From positions 248,001 to 312,000 of the forward strand of contig NZ_JAKKDV010000004.1 in assembly GCF_021728415.1 (NCBI RefSeq): a stretch of DNA of 64,000 nt. Reading direction: 5' to 3'. This DNA comes from Flaviramulus multivorans (GTDB lineage: Bacteria; Bacteroidota; Bacteroidia; Flavobacteriales; Flavobacteriaceae). This document shows, one piece after another, positions 36,701-45,910 of this stretch; within the stretch, counting starts at the first letter, position 1, and every line of letters begins with the position of its first letter. A program made the translations under genes and the position numbers. The notes beneath the pieces were generated by a model. The model did no database searches, was not told where the DNA came from, and worked only from the letters and a program-made list of their open reading frames with translations.

Positions 36701-37642
36701 AACCTCATAAAACTGGTAATCTTCAAAAGTGTTAATAACCATATCAACATTTCCAGTTGGCTGTGTAAGAGACTGAATACGTTTACCTAAACCAGCACCA
36801 ACGTTTATGTAATAATAGGTCTTATCTGTATAACAATTAATATTTGTAATACTTTCGGCATTATAGCCTTTCGGGCCTTTTGCATAAAACAAAATATAAT
36901 CCTCATTATTAAACACACCATCTTCTTCTCCTACAAATTTTATAGCATTTTCTGGAACATCAAAAGGATACGCTATAGCATTGGAGTATGGAATCATGCT
37001 TCCCCCATGACCATACAACTTAATAGTTCTTGGGTCTACGCTATTTACATTAACCCCTAAACGTTGCAAAAAACTCTTGGATAATTTAAAAACGCCTGTA
37101 GTATCTACATAAAATCGATACCATTCGCCTGAACGCAAAACCGAGTTTGAAATTACCTTAGAACCCGTAAAGTTTTTATTGGCACTAAACCCTTGATTAC
37201 TCAACCCAAGTTTATAGTTTAATTGAAAAGAAATTAACTTTTTATAACTACCGTTATTATCTTTAAGAATAGGGGCAATTTGAAAATAGGCATACTTCTT
37301 ATCTCTTGCTATAGAGTTTTCTAAACTAAACTGAAGTTTATTAGGGATGGAATTAACATCTAAATCTTTTAAATCTGATTTAGATATTGTTTTATATACT
37401 ATATTGGTGACTGTAACAGAAGATTCATCAATAAACCCATTACTTTTCCACTGATCAACGAACATTAGCCCTTCATCAAAACTGTATGAAAAATGTTCTT
37501 GATTAAAAGATGGAATTTTAATTTTAAAGTTGCTACCTAAAAGTGTTTGGTCCTCTTCCCAAACAATAGTATACTTTTTTTGTTGCGCCAGTACAGTTGT
37601 TGAAATAATCAACAATAAAACTAAAAATTCCTTTTTCATCAC
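33755..37642 (-). CDS. porU: Type IX secretion system sortase PorU
   Basis: A 1295-residue C25-family (gingipain-like) cysteine protease that removes the C-terminal sorting signal of type IX cargo and links it to the surface. Signal peptide about 1-19 (TVLAQ). The catalytic pair is His787 (NYFGHGGEDG) and Cys821 (TVTCEFTRFD), spaced as in gingipains. The last 90 residues, from NVLNYPNPFVNYTEF to EKLVIL, are a sorting-type Ig-like domain, normal for PorU. Two ATG codons stand in tandem at the start. It is co-transcribed with porV. Confidence 0.95.
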   Translation of the reverse strand: MMKKEFLVLLLIISTTVLAQQKKYTIVWEEDQTLLGSNFKIKIPSFNQEHFSYSFDEGLMFVDQWKSNGFIDESSVTVTNIVYKTISKSDLKDLDVNSIPNKLQFSLENSIARDKKYAYFQIAPILKDNNGSYKKLISFQLNYKLGLSNQGFSANKNFTGSKVISNSVLRSGEWYRFYVDTTGVFKLSKSFLQRLGVNVNSVDPRTIKLYGHGGSMIPYSNAIAYPFDVPENAIKFVGEEDGVFNNEDYILFYAKGPKGYNAESITNINCYTDKTYYYINVGAGLGKRIQSLTQPTGNVDMVINTFEDYQFYEVDEYNLLSLGRRWFGDRFDVESNKLYEFDFPDIITTEPINLSVIVATASSSNSNMEITVNSSSIATLSIPGVTSPTLANGASYFGNVNVNTSKISVGLNFDNQGNPSTLGYLDFISIKAKRALNFNNKQFQFENSDVTTASGIGQYSIANASQISEVWDVTDIYNVSDFINEDQNSTLSFTSTLGSLKTYVALTPSDYFEPKFDSKTTVSNQNIKGTIFQNSQGNFQDIDYIIVAPNNLLSQAERLGQINTEKYNLNVKVVGLDQIYNEFSTGNQDIGAIRNLVKYVYDNASSPENRIKYLCLFGDGSFDYKDRIPNNTNIVPSWHAYNSFNLTTSFVSDDFYGMMDDNEGTLTTSDRLDIAVGRILVDSPQQAKEMVDKIESYYVKEALGSWRNNFVVISDDVDQDWEGLLQETTDNVGNLVTQEKPFINVVKIHSDAFQQETSAGGETYPAVTTEIVNAVDNGALVVNYFGHGGEDGLAEERILLKPDIEGFRNFCKLNCFVTVTCEFTRFDNPFRQTAGEFTYWSKQAGAIGLITTTRQIFVSFAISFNNTLGEYLFSYSDNDTYADNEYPSMAEALRLAKSDPAVAGASQKRLIFFIGDPAMKLAFSKPNIRLTEINDVPIAQSTDTLKALSYVKLAGEVTDISGNLLPNYNGTLSTTIYDKSINRETLANDGTRLNGQLVKLNFTTLGEIIFRGQASVRNGQFEFDFVVPKDIGIPVGFGKVSFYSKNEALTEDQAGASINTIRIGGINENAAEDNVGPTISLYMNDENFVSGGITNEQPTLLAKLEDSHGINTASGIGHDIVAILDGDETNPVILNDYYQTEVDDYTKGTVSFPFRDLEPGLHTLTLKAWDVYNNSSISEIQFIVFDKDQELVINNVLNYPNPFVNYTEFWFNHNSSEPLDVSIQIFTVSGKLVRTLNGQTTGGIKTTSSLSRDLIWDGRDDFGDKIGKGVYIYKLKVRSNLLNKTVEKIEKLVIL

Positions 37643-37902
37643 TAAAGTAACGTCATTAACGTATTGTTATTATTAAAAAAACAACAATTTTAAAAACTAA
37701 ACCAAAAATACAATAATAAATTAGTAAAACACACGTTAATACAAGACAAAATAACTGCGCAAAACAGCAAAATCATCGATGTATGGTTTAAAAAATAGGG
37801 TGAAATACACTTTTTTTTGGTTAAAATGCAAAAAATAGCTTGGTTTGTTCAGTTTAATTATTATATTGCAGCACCAAAAATATTATTAGCTTACTTAAAA
37901 GT

Positions 37903-39591
37903 ATGGATATGAAAAAAGTAGTAGCAATCAAGATTTTATTAGTTCTGGCTATTTCTGTAGTTTCAACTAGTTGTAAAAAATCTTCGAGTTCAAAGAATAG
38001 TTCTAGAGCGACAGGATGGCAAATCAACTCTAGAGATGGAGGTTTTCAGTACAATACTGACTTCAAAGAACAAGAAACTTCTCCAGGTTTAGTATTTATA
38101 GAAGGAGGTACCTTTACAAAAGGTCGCGTTCAAGATGATGTGATGCATGATTGGAATAACAGCCCAAATCAGCAACATGTTCAATCATTTTATATGGATG
38201 AGACTGAGGTTACCAATGCTATGTACATGGAGTATTTAGATTGGATTAAACGAGTTTATCCACCTTCGGATGAAAATTTTAGAGCCATTTATCATGGTGC
38301 CTTACCAGATACATTGGTTTGGAGAAACCGTTTAGGATTTAACGAAGTGATGACAGAAAACTACCTGCGTCACCCAGGTTATGGTGAATATCCTGTTGTT
38401 GGTGTAAGCTGGATTCAAGCTGTTGAGTTTGCTAACTGGCGTTCAGATCGTGTTAACGAATACAACTTAGAAAAAGCTGGCTACCTAAAACGTGATGCTA
38501 AAGTTACTGATGTTAATTCAGATCAAACATTTAGTACAGATACTTATATAAACGCACCAACTTTAACATATGGTGGAAATGAAGAAATTATAAACCCAGA
38601 AAGAGGTAATAAAAGATTTGCTAGAACGGATGCCGATGGTAACGAAACTAACATTTATGCTACTCGTGAAACTGGTATAATTTCGCCAAAATACAGACTA
38701 CCAACTGAAACGGAGTGGGAATATGCTGCTTTAGGTTTAAGTGAAATTAGAAGTTACAACCTATACCGTGGGCGTAAAAAATACCCATGGGACGGACAAT
38801 ATACACGTTCTGGAAAACGTAAAATACGTGGTGACCAAATGGCTAACTTTAAGCAAGGGAAAGGTGATTATGGTGGAATTGCAGGTTGGTCTGACGATGG
38901 TGCTGATATTACTAATGCTGTAAAGTCATATGAACCTAATGACTATGGTTTATACGATATGGCCGGTAACGTTGCTGAATGGGTTGCCGATGTTTACAGA
39001 CCTATAGTTGATGATGAGTTTAATGATTTTAACTACTACCGTGGTAATGTTTATACTAAAAACGCCTTAAACGAAGATGGTACTGTTAAAGTTGTTACAG
39101 TTGATGATATAGTTTATGATACTTTATCAAACGGAAAAGTTGTTGCCAGAAATTTACCAGGTGAAATCTTAAAAGTTCCTGTTGATGAAAATGAAACGTA
39201 TTTACGTACCAATTTTGACAGAAGTAATGAGATAAACTTTAGAGATGGTGACAGACGTTCTTCTAGATATTTCGAAAACTTTGGTGATGATGAAGAAGGT
39301 GAAAAAGATAATGAAACCCGTAAAATGTACAATTCGCCTAAGCATACCATTACTCGAGATTCTCTTGGAAATATTATTAGAGAATACGACAAAAGAAGTA
39401 ATAGAACTTCTTTGATTAATGATGAAGTTAGAGTTTACAAAGGTGGTTCTTGGAAAGATAGAGAATACTGGTTAGACCCTGCTCAAAGACGTTACTTCCC
39501 ACAAGATATGGCTACAGACTACATTGGGTTTAGATGTGCTATGTCTCGTGTAGGATCAAAAAGCAAGAAAAAGAATAAAACAAAAAACTAA
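37903..39591 (+). CDS. gldJ: Gliding motility lipoprotein GldJ
   Basis: A 562-residue lipoprotein with a formylglycine-generating-enzyme-like (sulfatase-modifying) fold. The lipobox is VVSTSC with lipidation near residue 24. VFIEGGTFTKG, FYMDETEVTNAMYMEYLDW and the C-terminal VYKGGSWKDREYW..RRYFP..YIGFRCA are the FGE signatures. It is required for gliding and type IX secretion in Flavobacterium. Either Met1 or Met3 could be the start. Divergent from porU-porV, the arrangement seen in other Flavobacteriaceae; an intrinsic terminator follows. Confidence 0.95.
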   Translation: MDMKKVVAIKILLVLAISVVSTSCKKSSSSKNSSRATGWQINSRDGGFQYNTDFKEQETSPGLVFIEGGTFTKGRVQDDVMHDWNNSPNQQHVQSFYMDETEVTNAMYMEYLDWIKRVYPPSDENFRAIYHGALPDTLVWRNRLGFNEVMTENYLRHPGYGEYPVVGVSWIQAVEFANWRSDRVNEYNLEKAGYLKRDAKVTDVNSDQTFSTDTYINAPTLTYGGNEEIINPERGNKRFARTDADGNETNIYATRETGIISPKYRLPTETEWEYAALGLSEIRSYNLYRGRKKYPWDGQYTRSGKRKIRGDQMANFKQGKGDYGGIAGWSDDGADITNAVKSYEPNDYGLYDMAGNVAEWVADVYRPIVDDEFNDFNYYRGNVYTKNALNEDGTVKVVTVDDIVYDTLSNGKVVARNLPGEILKVPVDENETYLRTNFDRSNEINFRDGDRRSSRYFENFGDDEEGEKDNETRKMYNSPKHTITRDSLGNIIREYDKRSNRTSLINDEVRVYKGGSWKDREYWLDPAQRRYFPQDMATDYIGFRCAMSRVGSKSKKKNKTKN

Positions 39592-39616
39592 CATATAGTT
39601 TTCTGTTATAAAATAT

Positions 39617-39646
39617 AAAAGTCCTAACGTTTGTTAGGACTTTTTT
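39617..39646 (+). terminator. Intrinsic terminator after gldJ
   Basis: AAAAGTCCTAAC (39617-39628) pairs with GTTAGGACTTTT (39633-39644), then further T. Confidence 0.85.
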
Positions 39647-39684
39647 AATACTTTTAATTTCACAAATAAATCTAATTCAATCTT

Positions 39685-40959
39685 TTGAAAATAGAACAGC
39701 TACATAAACATTTCCTAGAATGTAATTCGGTATGCACCGACACTAGAAAAATTCAAAAAAATGACATGTTTTTCGCATTAAAAGGCGATAATTTTAATGG
39801 AAATTCTTATGCTAAAAAAGCTATTGAACTGGGCGCAAAATATGCTATAGTTGACGAAGCAGAATTTGATATTTCAACTGAAACGATTTTAGTGGATAAT
39901 GTTTTAGAAACACTTCAAAAACTAGCAACGTATCACCGAAATCATCTAAAAACACCTATAATAGCCCTTACTGGAAGTAATGGCAAAACCACGACTAAAG
40001 AACTTATCAATACCGTGCTTGCTCAAAAATACAATACAACAGCAACCATAGGTAATTTAAACAATCATATTGGTGTTCCATTAACACTATTATCGATGAC
40101 AAAAAACACTCAAATTGGTATTGTAGAAATGGGTGCTAATCATCAAAAAGAAATTGCGTTTCTATGTGAAATAGCTCAACCTGACTACGGTTATATTACA
40201 AATTTTGGAAAAGCTCATTTAGAAGGATTTGGTGGTTTAGAAGGTGTGATTAAAGGCAAAAGCGAGATGTATGATTATTTAATTACTCATAACAAAACTA
40301 TTTTTGTTAATGCTAATGATGTTATTCAGGTTAATAAAACTAAGCAAGCAAAAATCTACACTTTTGGGAATTCAGATCAAGATGTTGTGATTAGCTTTGT
40401 TGGTGCAAACCCATTTGTGTCTTGTAAGTATAATAAACTAACTATAGAAAGTCAGCTTATTGGCGATTACAATTTTAATAACATAGCTGCTGCAATTACA
40501 ATTGGGAGCCTCTTTAAAGTCGACCCAAAGTCAATTAAAAAAGCGATTGAAACATATACTCCCAAAAATAATCGCTCACAGATAATTAATTTAGATTCTA
40601 ATAAGATTATTCTAGACGCTTATAATGCAAACCCAACGAGTATGCAAGCTGCCTTAGGTAATTTTGAAAAGCAATCTGGTTATAAAATTGCTATTTTAGG
40701 TGATATGTTTGAACTTGGCAACGAAGCAAAAAAAGAACACCAACATATCGCTGATATAGCTGTATTATTAAACATCGATAAGGTGATTTTTATCGGTGAA
40801 AATTTTTATGAAACAAATATAAATTCTAACAAAGCATCTAAATATAAACTGTTTGATGACTTTAAAGCTAATTTCAATATGTCTCAAATAAAAAACTCTA
40901 CACTTTTAATTAAAGGATCCCGAGGTATGGCTTTAGAACGAGTTTTGGAATTATTATAA
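39685..40959 (+). CDS. murF: UDP-N-acetylmuramoyl-tripeptide--D-alanyl-D-alanine ligase
   Basis: A 424-residue Mur ligase adding D-Ala-D-Ala to the peptidoglycan precursor. The ATP loop is GSNGKTTTK at 97-105; NNHIGVPLTLL, MGANHQKEI and DAYNANPTSM are the family motifs. The start is a TTG at 39685; no ATG lies at the expected N terminus. Cytoplasmic. The gene sits between the gldJ terminator and the two valine tRNA genes. Confidence 0.95.
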   Translation: MKIEQLHKHFLECNSVCTDTRKIQKNDMFFALKGDNFNGNSYAKKAIELGAKYAIVDEAEFDISTETILVDNVLETLQKLATYHRNHLKTPIIALTGSNGKTTTKELINTVLAQKYNTTATIGNLNNHIGVPLTLLSMTKNTQIGIVEMGANHQKEIAFLCEIAQPDYGYITNFGKAHLEGFGGLEGVIKGKSEMYDYLITHNKTIFVNANDVIQVNKTKQAKIYTFGNSDQDVVISFVGANPFVSCKYNKLTIESQLIGDYNFNNIAAAITIGSLFKVDPKSIKKAIETYTPKNNRSQIINLDSNKIILDAYNANPTSMQAALGNFEKQSGYKIAILGDMFELGNEAKKEHQHIADIAVLLNIDKVIFIGENFYETNINSNKASKYKLFDDFKANFNMSQIKNSTLLIKGSRGMALERVLELL

Positions 40960-40962
40960 AAG

Positions 40963-41037
40963 TGGGTCATACTGGATTCGAACCAGTGACTTCTACCCTG
41001 TCAAGGTAACACTCTGAACCAACTGAGTTAATGACCC
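40963..41037 (-). tRNA. tRNA-Val (anticodon GAC)
   Basis: Minus-strand cloverleaf with acceptor arms GGGTCAT/ATGACCC, D stem ACTC/GAGT, anticodon stem TTACC/GGTAG with loop TTGACAG (anticodon GAC) and T arm with GGTTCGAATCC. The discriminator base is A and CCA is not encoded. It lies just after the murF stop. Confidence 0.93.
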
Positions 41038-41072
41038 TTTTTTAGCTAAGTATAAAATTAAATAAATATAGG

Positions 41073-41101
41073 AATAAAAAAAGCTTCCATTTCTGGAAGC
41101 T
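41073..41101 (-). terminator. Terminator between the two valine tRNA genes
   Basis: On the minus strand AGCTTCCA-GAAA-TGGAAGCT followed by seven T residues. It begins three bases after the 3' end of tRNA-Val(UAC), so it should end that transcript before the GAC gene. Confidence 0.85.
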
Positions 41102-41104
41102 CTG

Positions 41105-41179
41105 TGGGCGCGAAGGGATTCGAACCCCTGACCCCTTGGGTGTAAACCAAGTGCTCTGAACCAACTGAGCTACGCGCCC
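41105..41179 (-). tRNA. tRNA-Val (anticodon UAC)
   Basis: Minus-strand cloverleaf: acceptor GGGCGCG/CGCGCCC, D stem AGCTC/GAGC, anticodon stem CTTGG/CCAAG with loop TTTACAC (anticodon UAC) and T arm GGGGTTCGAATCCC. Discriminator A, no encoded CCA. Confidence 0.95.
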
Positions 41180-41241
41180 TCTAATTTGGATTGCAAATAT
41201 AATCTAGTTTTTAATACTGCAAAAACTTTTTTGAGAAAATT

Positions 41242-42459
41242 TTAAATTATTTCAGCTACCACAAAAGTACTACCACCAATAAAAATAAAATCATTTGCAG
41301 TAGCATTTTGTAAAGCATTTTTATACGCCTCATTAACTGAATTATAAGACGCTCCTTTTAGTTCATGTCTATTAAAAACATCCTTTAATTCCTTAGCATC
41401 TAAACCTCGTGGAATATCTGGCTTGCAAAAGTAATAGGTAGCATTTTTGGGCAGTAAATCTATTATTGAATTTAAATCCTTGTCATTTACAACCCCAAAA
41501 ACGATATGAAGTTTATCAAACGCTTCAAATTTAAACTGGTTAATCACATAGGTTAACCCTTCTTTATTATGACCTGTGTCACATACCACCTTAGGGCTAT
41601 GATTCAAAATTTGCCATCGTCCTAATAAGCCAGTCGTTTTAACCACGTTCAAAAGGCCTTTTTCTATATGCTGTTTCGAAATTTTATATCCTTTTTTCTG
41701 AAGTTCATCTATTGTTTGTAAAACCGTTTTAATATTTTTAGTTTGATAACTTCCTATTAAATCGGATTCATACGTTTTAAAAACATTTTTATCGGCAAAA
41801 ACTATTTTAGAATTATTTTTTCTAGCTAAATCTTTAAAAACAGCTGTGGTTTCTTTTTGCGTTTCACCTATTACCACCGGTGTATTTGGTTTAATAATCC
41901 CTCCCTTTTCAAAAGCAATTGCCTGCAAAGTATCACCCAAAAACTGGGTGTGATCTAAACCAATATTCGTAATTACCGAAACTTCTGGTGAGATAATATT
42001 AGTTGAATCTAATCTTCCTCCCATTCCTACTTCAACAACTGCTATATCAACCTTTTGTTTAGAAAAGTAATCAAACGCCATTCCTACTGTCATTTCAAAA
42101 AATGATAGTGAATTTGAATTAAAAAAGGATTTATTTCGTTTGATAAACCCAATAACAAATTGTTTGCTTACTTCTTTCCCATTAACTTTAATACGTTCTC
42201 TAAAATCTTTTAAATGAGGAGATGTATACAGTCCTACTTTATAGCCAGCATCTTGTAAAATAGACGCAAGCATATGACTTGTAGATCCCTTTCCATTTGT
42301 GCCAGCTACGTGAATCGATTTAAAATTATGATGTGGATTGTTAAGATGAGTGGCTAATTTAACTGTATTCGTTAAGTCTTTTTTAAACGCCGATTTACCC
42401 TGTTTTTGATACATTGGTAGTTGAGAAAACATCCAATTAACTGTATCCTGATACGTCAT
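41242..42459 (-). CDS. folC: Folylpolyglutamate synthase / dihydrofolate synthase
   Basis: A 405-residue Mur-ligase-related enzyme that joins glutamate to dihydropteroate and to folates. ATP loop GTNGKGST at 53-60, SPHLKDFRERI, GMGGRLDSTN and DGxHN-like DTGHNKEG are visible. It follows the TonB-like gene by 3 bases on the same strand and may be transcribed with the exbB-exbD-tonB set. Confidence 0.95.
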   Translation of the reverse strand: MTYQDTVNWMFSQLPMYQKQGKSAFKKDLTNTVKLATHLNNPHHNFKSIHVAGTNGKGSTSHMLASILQDAGYKVGLYTSPHLKDFRERIKVNGKEVSKQFVIGFIKRNKSFFNSNSLSFFEMTVGMAFDYFSKQKVDIAVVEVGMGGRLDSTNIISPEVSVITNIGLDHTQFLGDTLQAIAFEKGGIIKPNTPVVIGETQKETTAVFKDLARKNNSKIVFADKNVFKTYESDLIGSYQTKNIKTVLQTIDELQKKGYKISKQHIEKGLLNVVKTTGLLGRWQILNHSPKVVCDTGHNKEGLTYVINQFKFEAFDKLHIVFGVVNDKDLNSIIDLLPKNATYYFCKPDIPRGLDAKELKDVFNRHELKGASYNSVNEAYKNALQNATANDFIFIGGSTFVVAEII

Positions 42460-42462
42460 TAA

Positions 42463-43311
42463 TTACTGACTTAAATTGAAGTTAACACTAACAAATCCAA
42501 TTTGTTTTGCAGGTGCTTTAGAGTCTGCTGGCCATTTATGAGATAATGCAATTTTTTTTGCTGGCTCTAATAGGCATTGTGCTGTATTAGTGGTTCCTCG
42601 TTGTCCAGGTTCAGCTTTTGTAACATTACCATTTCTATCTACTTCTATTCTAACAACAACCCTTCCAGATTCATTACAATCTTGTTTGATTGTTTTATAT
42701 GAAGCTCTACCACGACCATTTAAACCATAACCAACACCACCATTTCCTGCACCTTGTCCACCAAAATAACTTGGTGCGTACGGATCTCCATCAAGTTGCC
42801 CTTTATCACCTGCTTTATTATCATTTCCTTCACTACCAGAGTCAGTTCCATCAGATTTACTTACACCACCTATTAAGGCATCAAGCTTTTTCCTCTTTTC
42901 TTCTTGCTCTCGTTGTTCTTTAGCAATTCTATCAGCTTCTGCTTTAGCTTTGGCATCGGCAATAGCCTTAGCTTTTGCTTCGGCTTCCTTTTGTTTTTTA
43001 ATTGCTATTTCTTCCGCATTATCTGCGGTTAACACTTCTTCTTTTACTTCAGAAGATGCTGTAGGCTCCGCTTTTGAAGCCTCAGGTTGAGGCGGTTCGT
43101 TTATTTCTTGAGGTTCAGACTTAACTGGGTTTTTAGGTTGAATATTCCCTTTACCAAAATCAGTATTTCCAAAGTTTACTGCAACTCCATATTCTTCTGG
43201 TGGATCCATATAGGTTGTTCCAACCACAAACAAAAGCAACAGCAATATAATAGCTATTAAAGCTGTTAATTTTGCTGAATTTTTTTCATGTTTTGTTTCG
43301 AAGTATTTCAT
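42463..43311 (-). CDS. TonB-like energy transducer protein
   Basis: A 282-residue protein with one N-terminal membrane segment (about 17-33), a long Pro/Glu/Lys/Ala-rich periplasmic spacer with a KEAEAKAKAIADAKAKAEADR helix, and a C-terminal TonB-type domain (RVVVRIEVDRNGNV..KKIALSHKWPADS). It would carry proton-motive energy from ExbB/ExbD to outer-membrane partners. Its start overlaps the exbD stop by one base. The helix-rich spacer also recalls TolA, so it could serve a Tol-like role. Confidence 0.85.
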   Translation of the reverse strand: MKYFETKHEKNSAKLTALIAIILLLLLFVVGTTYMDPPEEYGVAVNFGNTDFGKGNIQPKNPVKSEPQEINEPPQPEASKAEPTASSEVKEEVLTADNAEEIAIKKQKEAEAKAKAIADAKAKAEADRIAKEQREQEEKRKKLDALIGGVSKSDGTDSGSEGNDNKAGDKGQLDGDPYAPSYFGGQGAGNGGVGYGLNGRGRASYKTIKQDCNESGRVVVRIEVDRNGNVTKAEPGQRGTTNTAQCLLEPAKKIALSHKWPADSKAPAKQIGFVSVNFNLSQ

Positions 43312-43703
43312 TAATTAGGCTTTACGGCTAATATTACTTTAAACTTATTTCGGTTGGCAATATCCATAACCTTTACAACATTTTCAACAGGCACAGACTT
43401 TTCGGCTCTTAAAACAATTGTAGGTTTTTCAACTGAAGATAAAGCAGCTAATAATTCGTTTTCTAAGACGCTTTCACCAACTCGCTTTTGATCTATATAA
43501 TACGTTAAATCCTTTTTTATGCTTACTGCTACAGACTTTTTATTCTCGGTTTTGCCACTTGCCTTTGGTAACAAAATATCAATGGCATTTGTAGTAACCA
43601 GTGTAGAAGCAATCATAAAAAATATAAGCAGCAAAAACACAATATCCGTCATAGACGACATATTGAACTCTGGCGTTACTTTATTTCTTCCTCTAAAATT
43701 CAT
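43311..43703 (-). CDS. exbD: ExbD/TolR-family biopolymer transport protein
   Basis: A 130-residue protein with one membrane segment (MTDIVFLLLIFFMIAST), including the conserved Asp in the membrane that carries protons, and a periplasmic domain with TIVLRAEKSVPVENVVKVMDIA. It works with the ExbB-type protein encoded 1 base upstream. ExbD and TolR cannot be separated by sequence inspection. Confidence 0.92.
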   Translation of the reverse strand: MNFRGRNKVTPEFNMSSMTDIVFLLLIFFMIASTLVTTNAIDILLPKASGKTENKKSVAVSIKKDLTYYIDQKRVGESVLENELLAALSSVEKPTIVLRAEKSVPVENVVKVMDIANRNKFKVILAVKPN

Positions 43704-43704
43704 A

Positions 43705-44403
43705 TTAAGTAGGTTCGTTTAAGTGATCTAGAAATTCTAACGAATTCGCTTCCATTTGATACACCACTTTGTCAGTTCTTACAACTAAATGATTGTAGGC
43801 CATATATGCTACAATACCTACTATTAAACCTGCTACTGTGGTTGTCATGGCAGTATATAAACCTCCAGCCAAAACATCCATTTCTATACTTCCTCCTGCG
43901 TTAGCCAATTCAAATATTGCTAATATCATACCAATTACTGTTCCAAGAAACCCTATCATAGGAGCAGCACCCGATATAGTAGCTAAAATACTTACATTCT
44001 TTTCTAGTCCGTAAATTTCTAAACGACCTGCATTTTCAATAGCTGTATTAATATCGGCAAGTGGTTTTCCTATTCTTGAAATTCCTTTACCAATCAATCG
44101 TGACACCGGTGTGTTCTGTTGAACGCAAAGTAATTGTGCTGAATCAATTTTACCATTACTAACATGATCTTTAATTTGATTCATGAAATTAGAATCTACT
44201 TTTGAAGCCGCTTTTATAGCAAAAATACGTTCAAAGTAAATATAAATAGCAGTAACAAGTAATAAAAATAAAAGAGCAATGATAACCTGTCCTGCAAGAC
44301 CTCCGCTACTTATTAATTCTATTATTGATAATGATTTTTCAACAGACTCGTCAGATAAGGCTTCAGAGCCTTCTTGAGCATTTTGTAATAATGTATTTAG
44401 CAT
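43705..44403 (-). CDS. exbB: MotA/TolQ/ExbB-family proton channel protein
   Basis: A 232-residue inner-membrane protein with three membrane segments (about 36-56, 140-165 and 180-205). SGAAPMIGFLGTVIGMILAIFELA and LAGGLYTAMTTTVAGLIVGIVAYMAYN are the ExbB/TolQ signatures lining the proton path. First gene of the three-gene unit exbB-exbD-tonB-like, with folC downstream. Confidence 0.92.
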   Translation of the reverse strand: MLNTLLQNAQEGSEALSDESVEKSLSIIELISSGGLAGQVIIALLFLLLVTAIYIYFERIFAIKAASKVDSNFMNQIKDHVSNGKIDSAQLLCVQQNTPVSRLIGKGISRIGKPLADINTAIENAGRLEIYGLEKNVSILATISGAAPMIGFLGTVIGMILAIFELANAGGSIEMDVLAGGLYTAMTTTVAGLIVGIVAYMAYNHLVVRTDKVVYQMEANSLEFLDHLNEPT

Positions 44404-44508
44404 ATAATATTAATTTATTGCAACTCTATAACGTTGATTTTACTGATTAAGTATACCATGTTTCATTTTGAATTTATTCAGCAAAACGATTTGTATGTCT
44501 TTTCAATT

Positions 44509-45900
44509 CTAAAAAAAAGTTCTGGTAACCATAAACCCTGCCGCTCCTACTAAAAAGCCAACTAAGGCTAACCATGAAATCTTTTTTAAATACCAGAAAA
44601 AATCTATTTTTTCCATGCCCATTGCAACAACACCTGCAGCCGAACCAATAATTAACATACTACCTCCTGTCCCCGCAGAATACGCTATAAAATGCCATAA
44701 TTCGTTATCGATAGGTTCAGAAAACATTCCCAAACTTGCTGCCACCAACGGCACATTATCAATGACCGCAGAACCTACTCCTAACAAAAGAACAACTAAA
44801 TCAGAAACTCCTTCGTGGTGTAATTCGGTACCTAGCATTGGCATTGTATCTTGTAATGTAGTGGCAAAACCAAATAAAATCCCTAAAGACTCTAATGCAG
44901 CAACTGCCATTAAAATCCCTAAGAAGAATAATATACTTGGTAATTCAATTTTTGACAAGGAATAATGCACGGGGCTATGATGGGCATGAGCGTCACTTTC
45001 TTCAGCATGAAACTCTGTTAAACTAAACTTTGAACTACTGTAAATCTCAGCAAATATAGCAACAACACCTAGCGATAGCATCATACCTACATAAGGAGGC
45101 AAGTGGGTAATCATTTTAAAAATAGGCACAAAAACAATTGCCCCTAAACCTAAGTATAACATAGTAGAACTAAACTTAGATTTCTTTTTCTCAATCACTT
45201 CTTCAACATCTAATTCTCCCTTAAAAACAGGCAAGAATGACGCTATTAATGCTGGAACTAACATACATAATAATGATGGAATAAATAAATATCCTATTAA
45301 GTGTCCTGTAGTAACTTTTTTACCTATCCAAAGCATCGTAGTTGTTACATCTCCTATAGGAGACCATGCACCACCGGCGTTAGCCGCAATTATTATTAAA
45401 CCTGCATACCACAAACGAATATCCCTGTCTTTTACTATTTTTTGAAGAATTGAAATAAGTACAATTGTAGCTGTTAAATTGTCAATAATAGCCGATAATA
45501 TAAATGCTAGAAAACAAAAAATCCATAAGATTTTCGTTTTCTTCTTAGTTTTAATAAAGTCTTTTATAGTTGAAAAACCATCAAAGTAATCTATAATTTC
45601 AACAATTGTCATGGCTCCTAAAAGAAACACGAGTATCTCAGATGTTTTACCCAAATGATGCAATAGGGTTTCTTCCATGATGTGCGTTTTTTCCTCGTGC
45701 CCCAGTAATCCAAAGTTTTCTAGTAACGCATGTTTTCCCGAATCAAACCATTGAGGGAAGGTTTCTAAACCCAGAGCAATTAAGGCCCAACAAATAGCCA
45801 TCATTACTAATGCCGGAATTAATTTATCAATCTTTATACTATGCTCTAAGGTAATGGCTAAATAACCCATTACGAATACTAAAATAATTGCTGATTCCAT
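44509..45900 (-). CDS. nhaD: NhaD-type sodium/proton antiporter
   Basis: A 463-residue membrane protein with about eleven or twelve segments, matching the NhaD branch of the ion transporter superfamily. Helix-breaking polar motifs ANAGGAWSPIGDVTTTMLW and SAVIDNVPLVAASLGMF, and SAIIDNLTATIVLISIL, are typical. A His-rich loop (ESDAHAHHSPVH) lies in the middle. It exports sodium in exchange for protons, consistent with a marine habitat. It is 10 bases downstream of the amino-acid dehydrogenase gene. Confidence 0.92.
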   Translation of the reverse strand: MESAIILVFVMGYLAITLEHSIKIDKLIPALVMMAICWALIALGLETFPQWFDSGKHALLENFGLLGHEEKTHIMEETLLHHLGKTSEILVFLLGAMTIVEIIDYFDGFSTIKDFIKTKKKTKILWIFCFLAFILSAIIDNLTATIVLISILQKIVKDRDIRLWYAGLIIIAANAGGAWSPIGDVTTTMLWIGKKVTTGHLIGYLFIPSLLCMLVPALIASFLPVFKGELDVEEVIEKKKSKFSSTMLYLGLGAIVFVPIFKMITHLPPYVGMMLSLGVVAIFAEIYSSSKFSLTEFHAEESDAHAHHSPVHYSLSKIELPSILFFLGILMAVAALESLGILFGFATTLQDTMPMLGTELHHEGVSDLVVLLLGVGSAVIDNVPLVAASLGMFSEPIDNELWHFIAYSAGTGGSMLIIGSAAGVVAMGMEKIDFFWYLKKISWLALVGFLVGAAGFMVTRTFF

Positions 45901-45910
45901 AAATTTGTTT

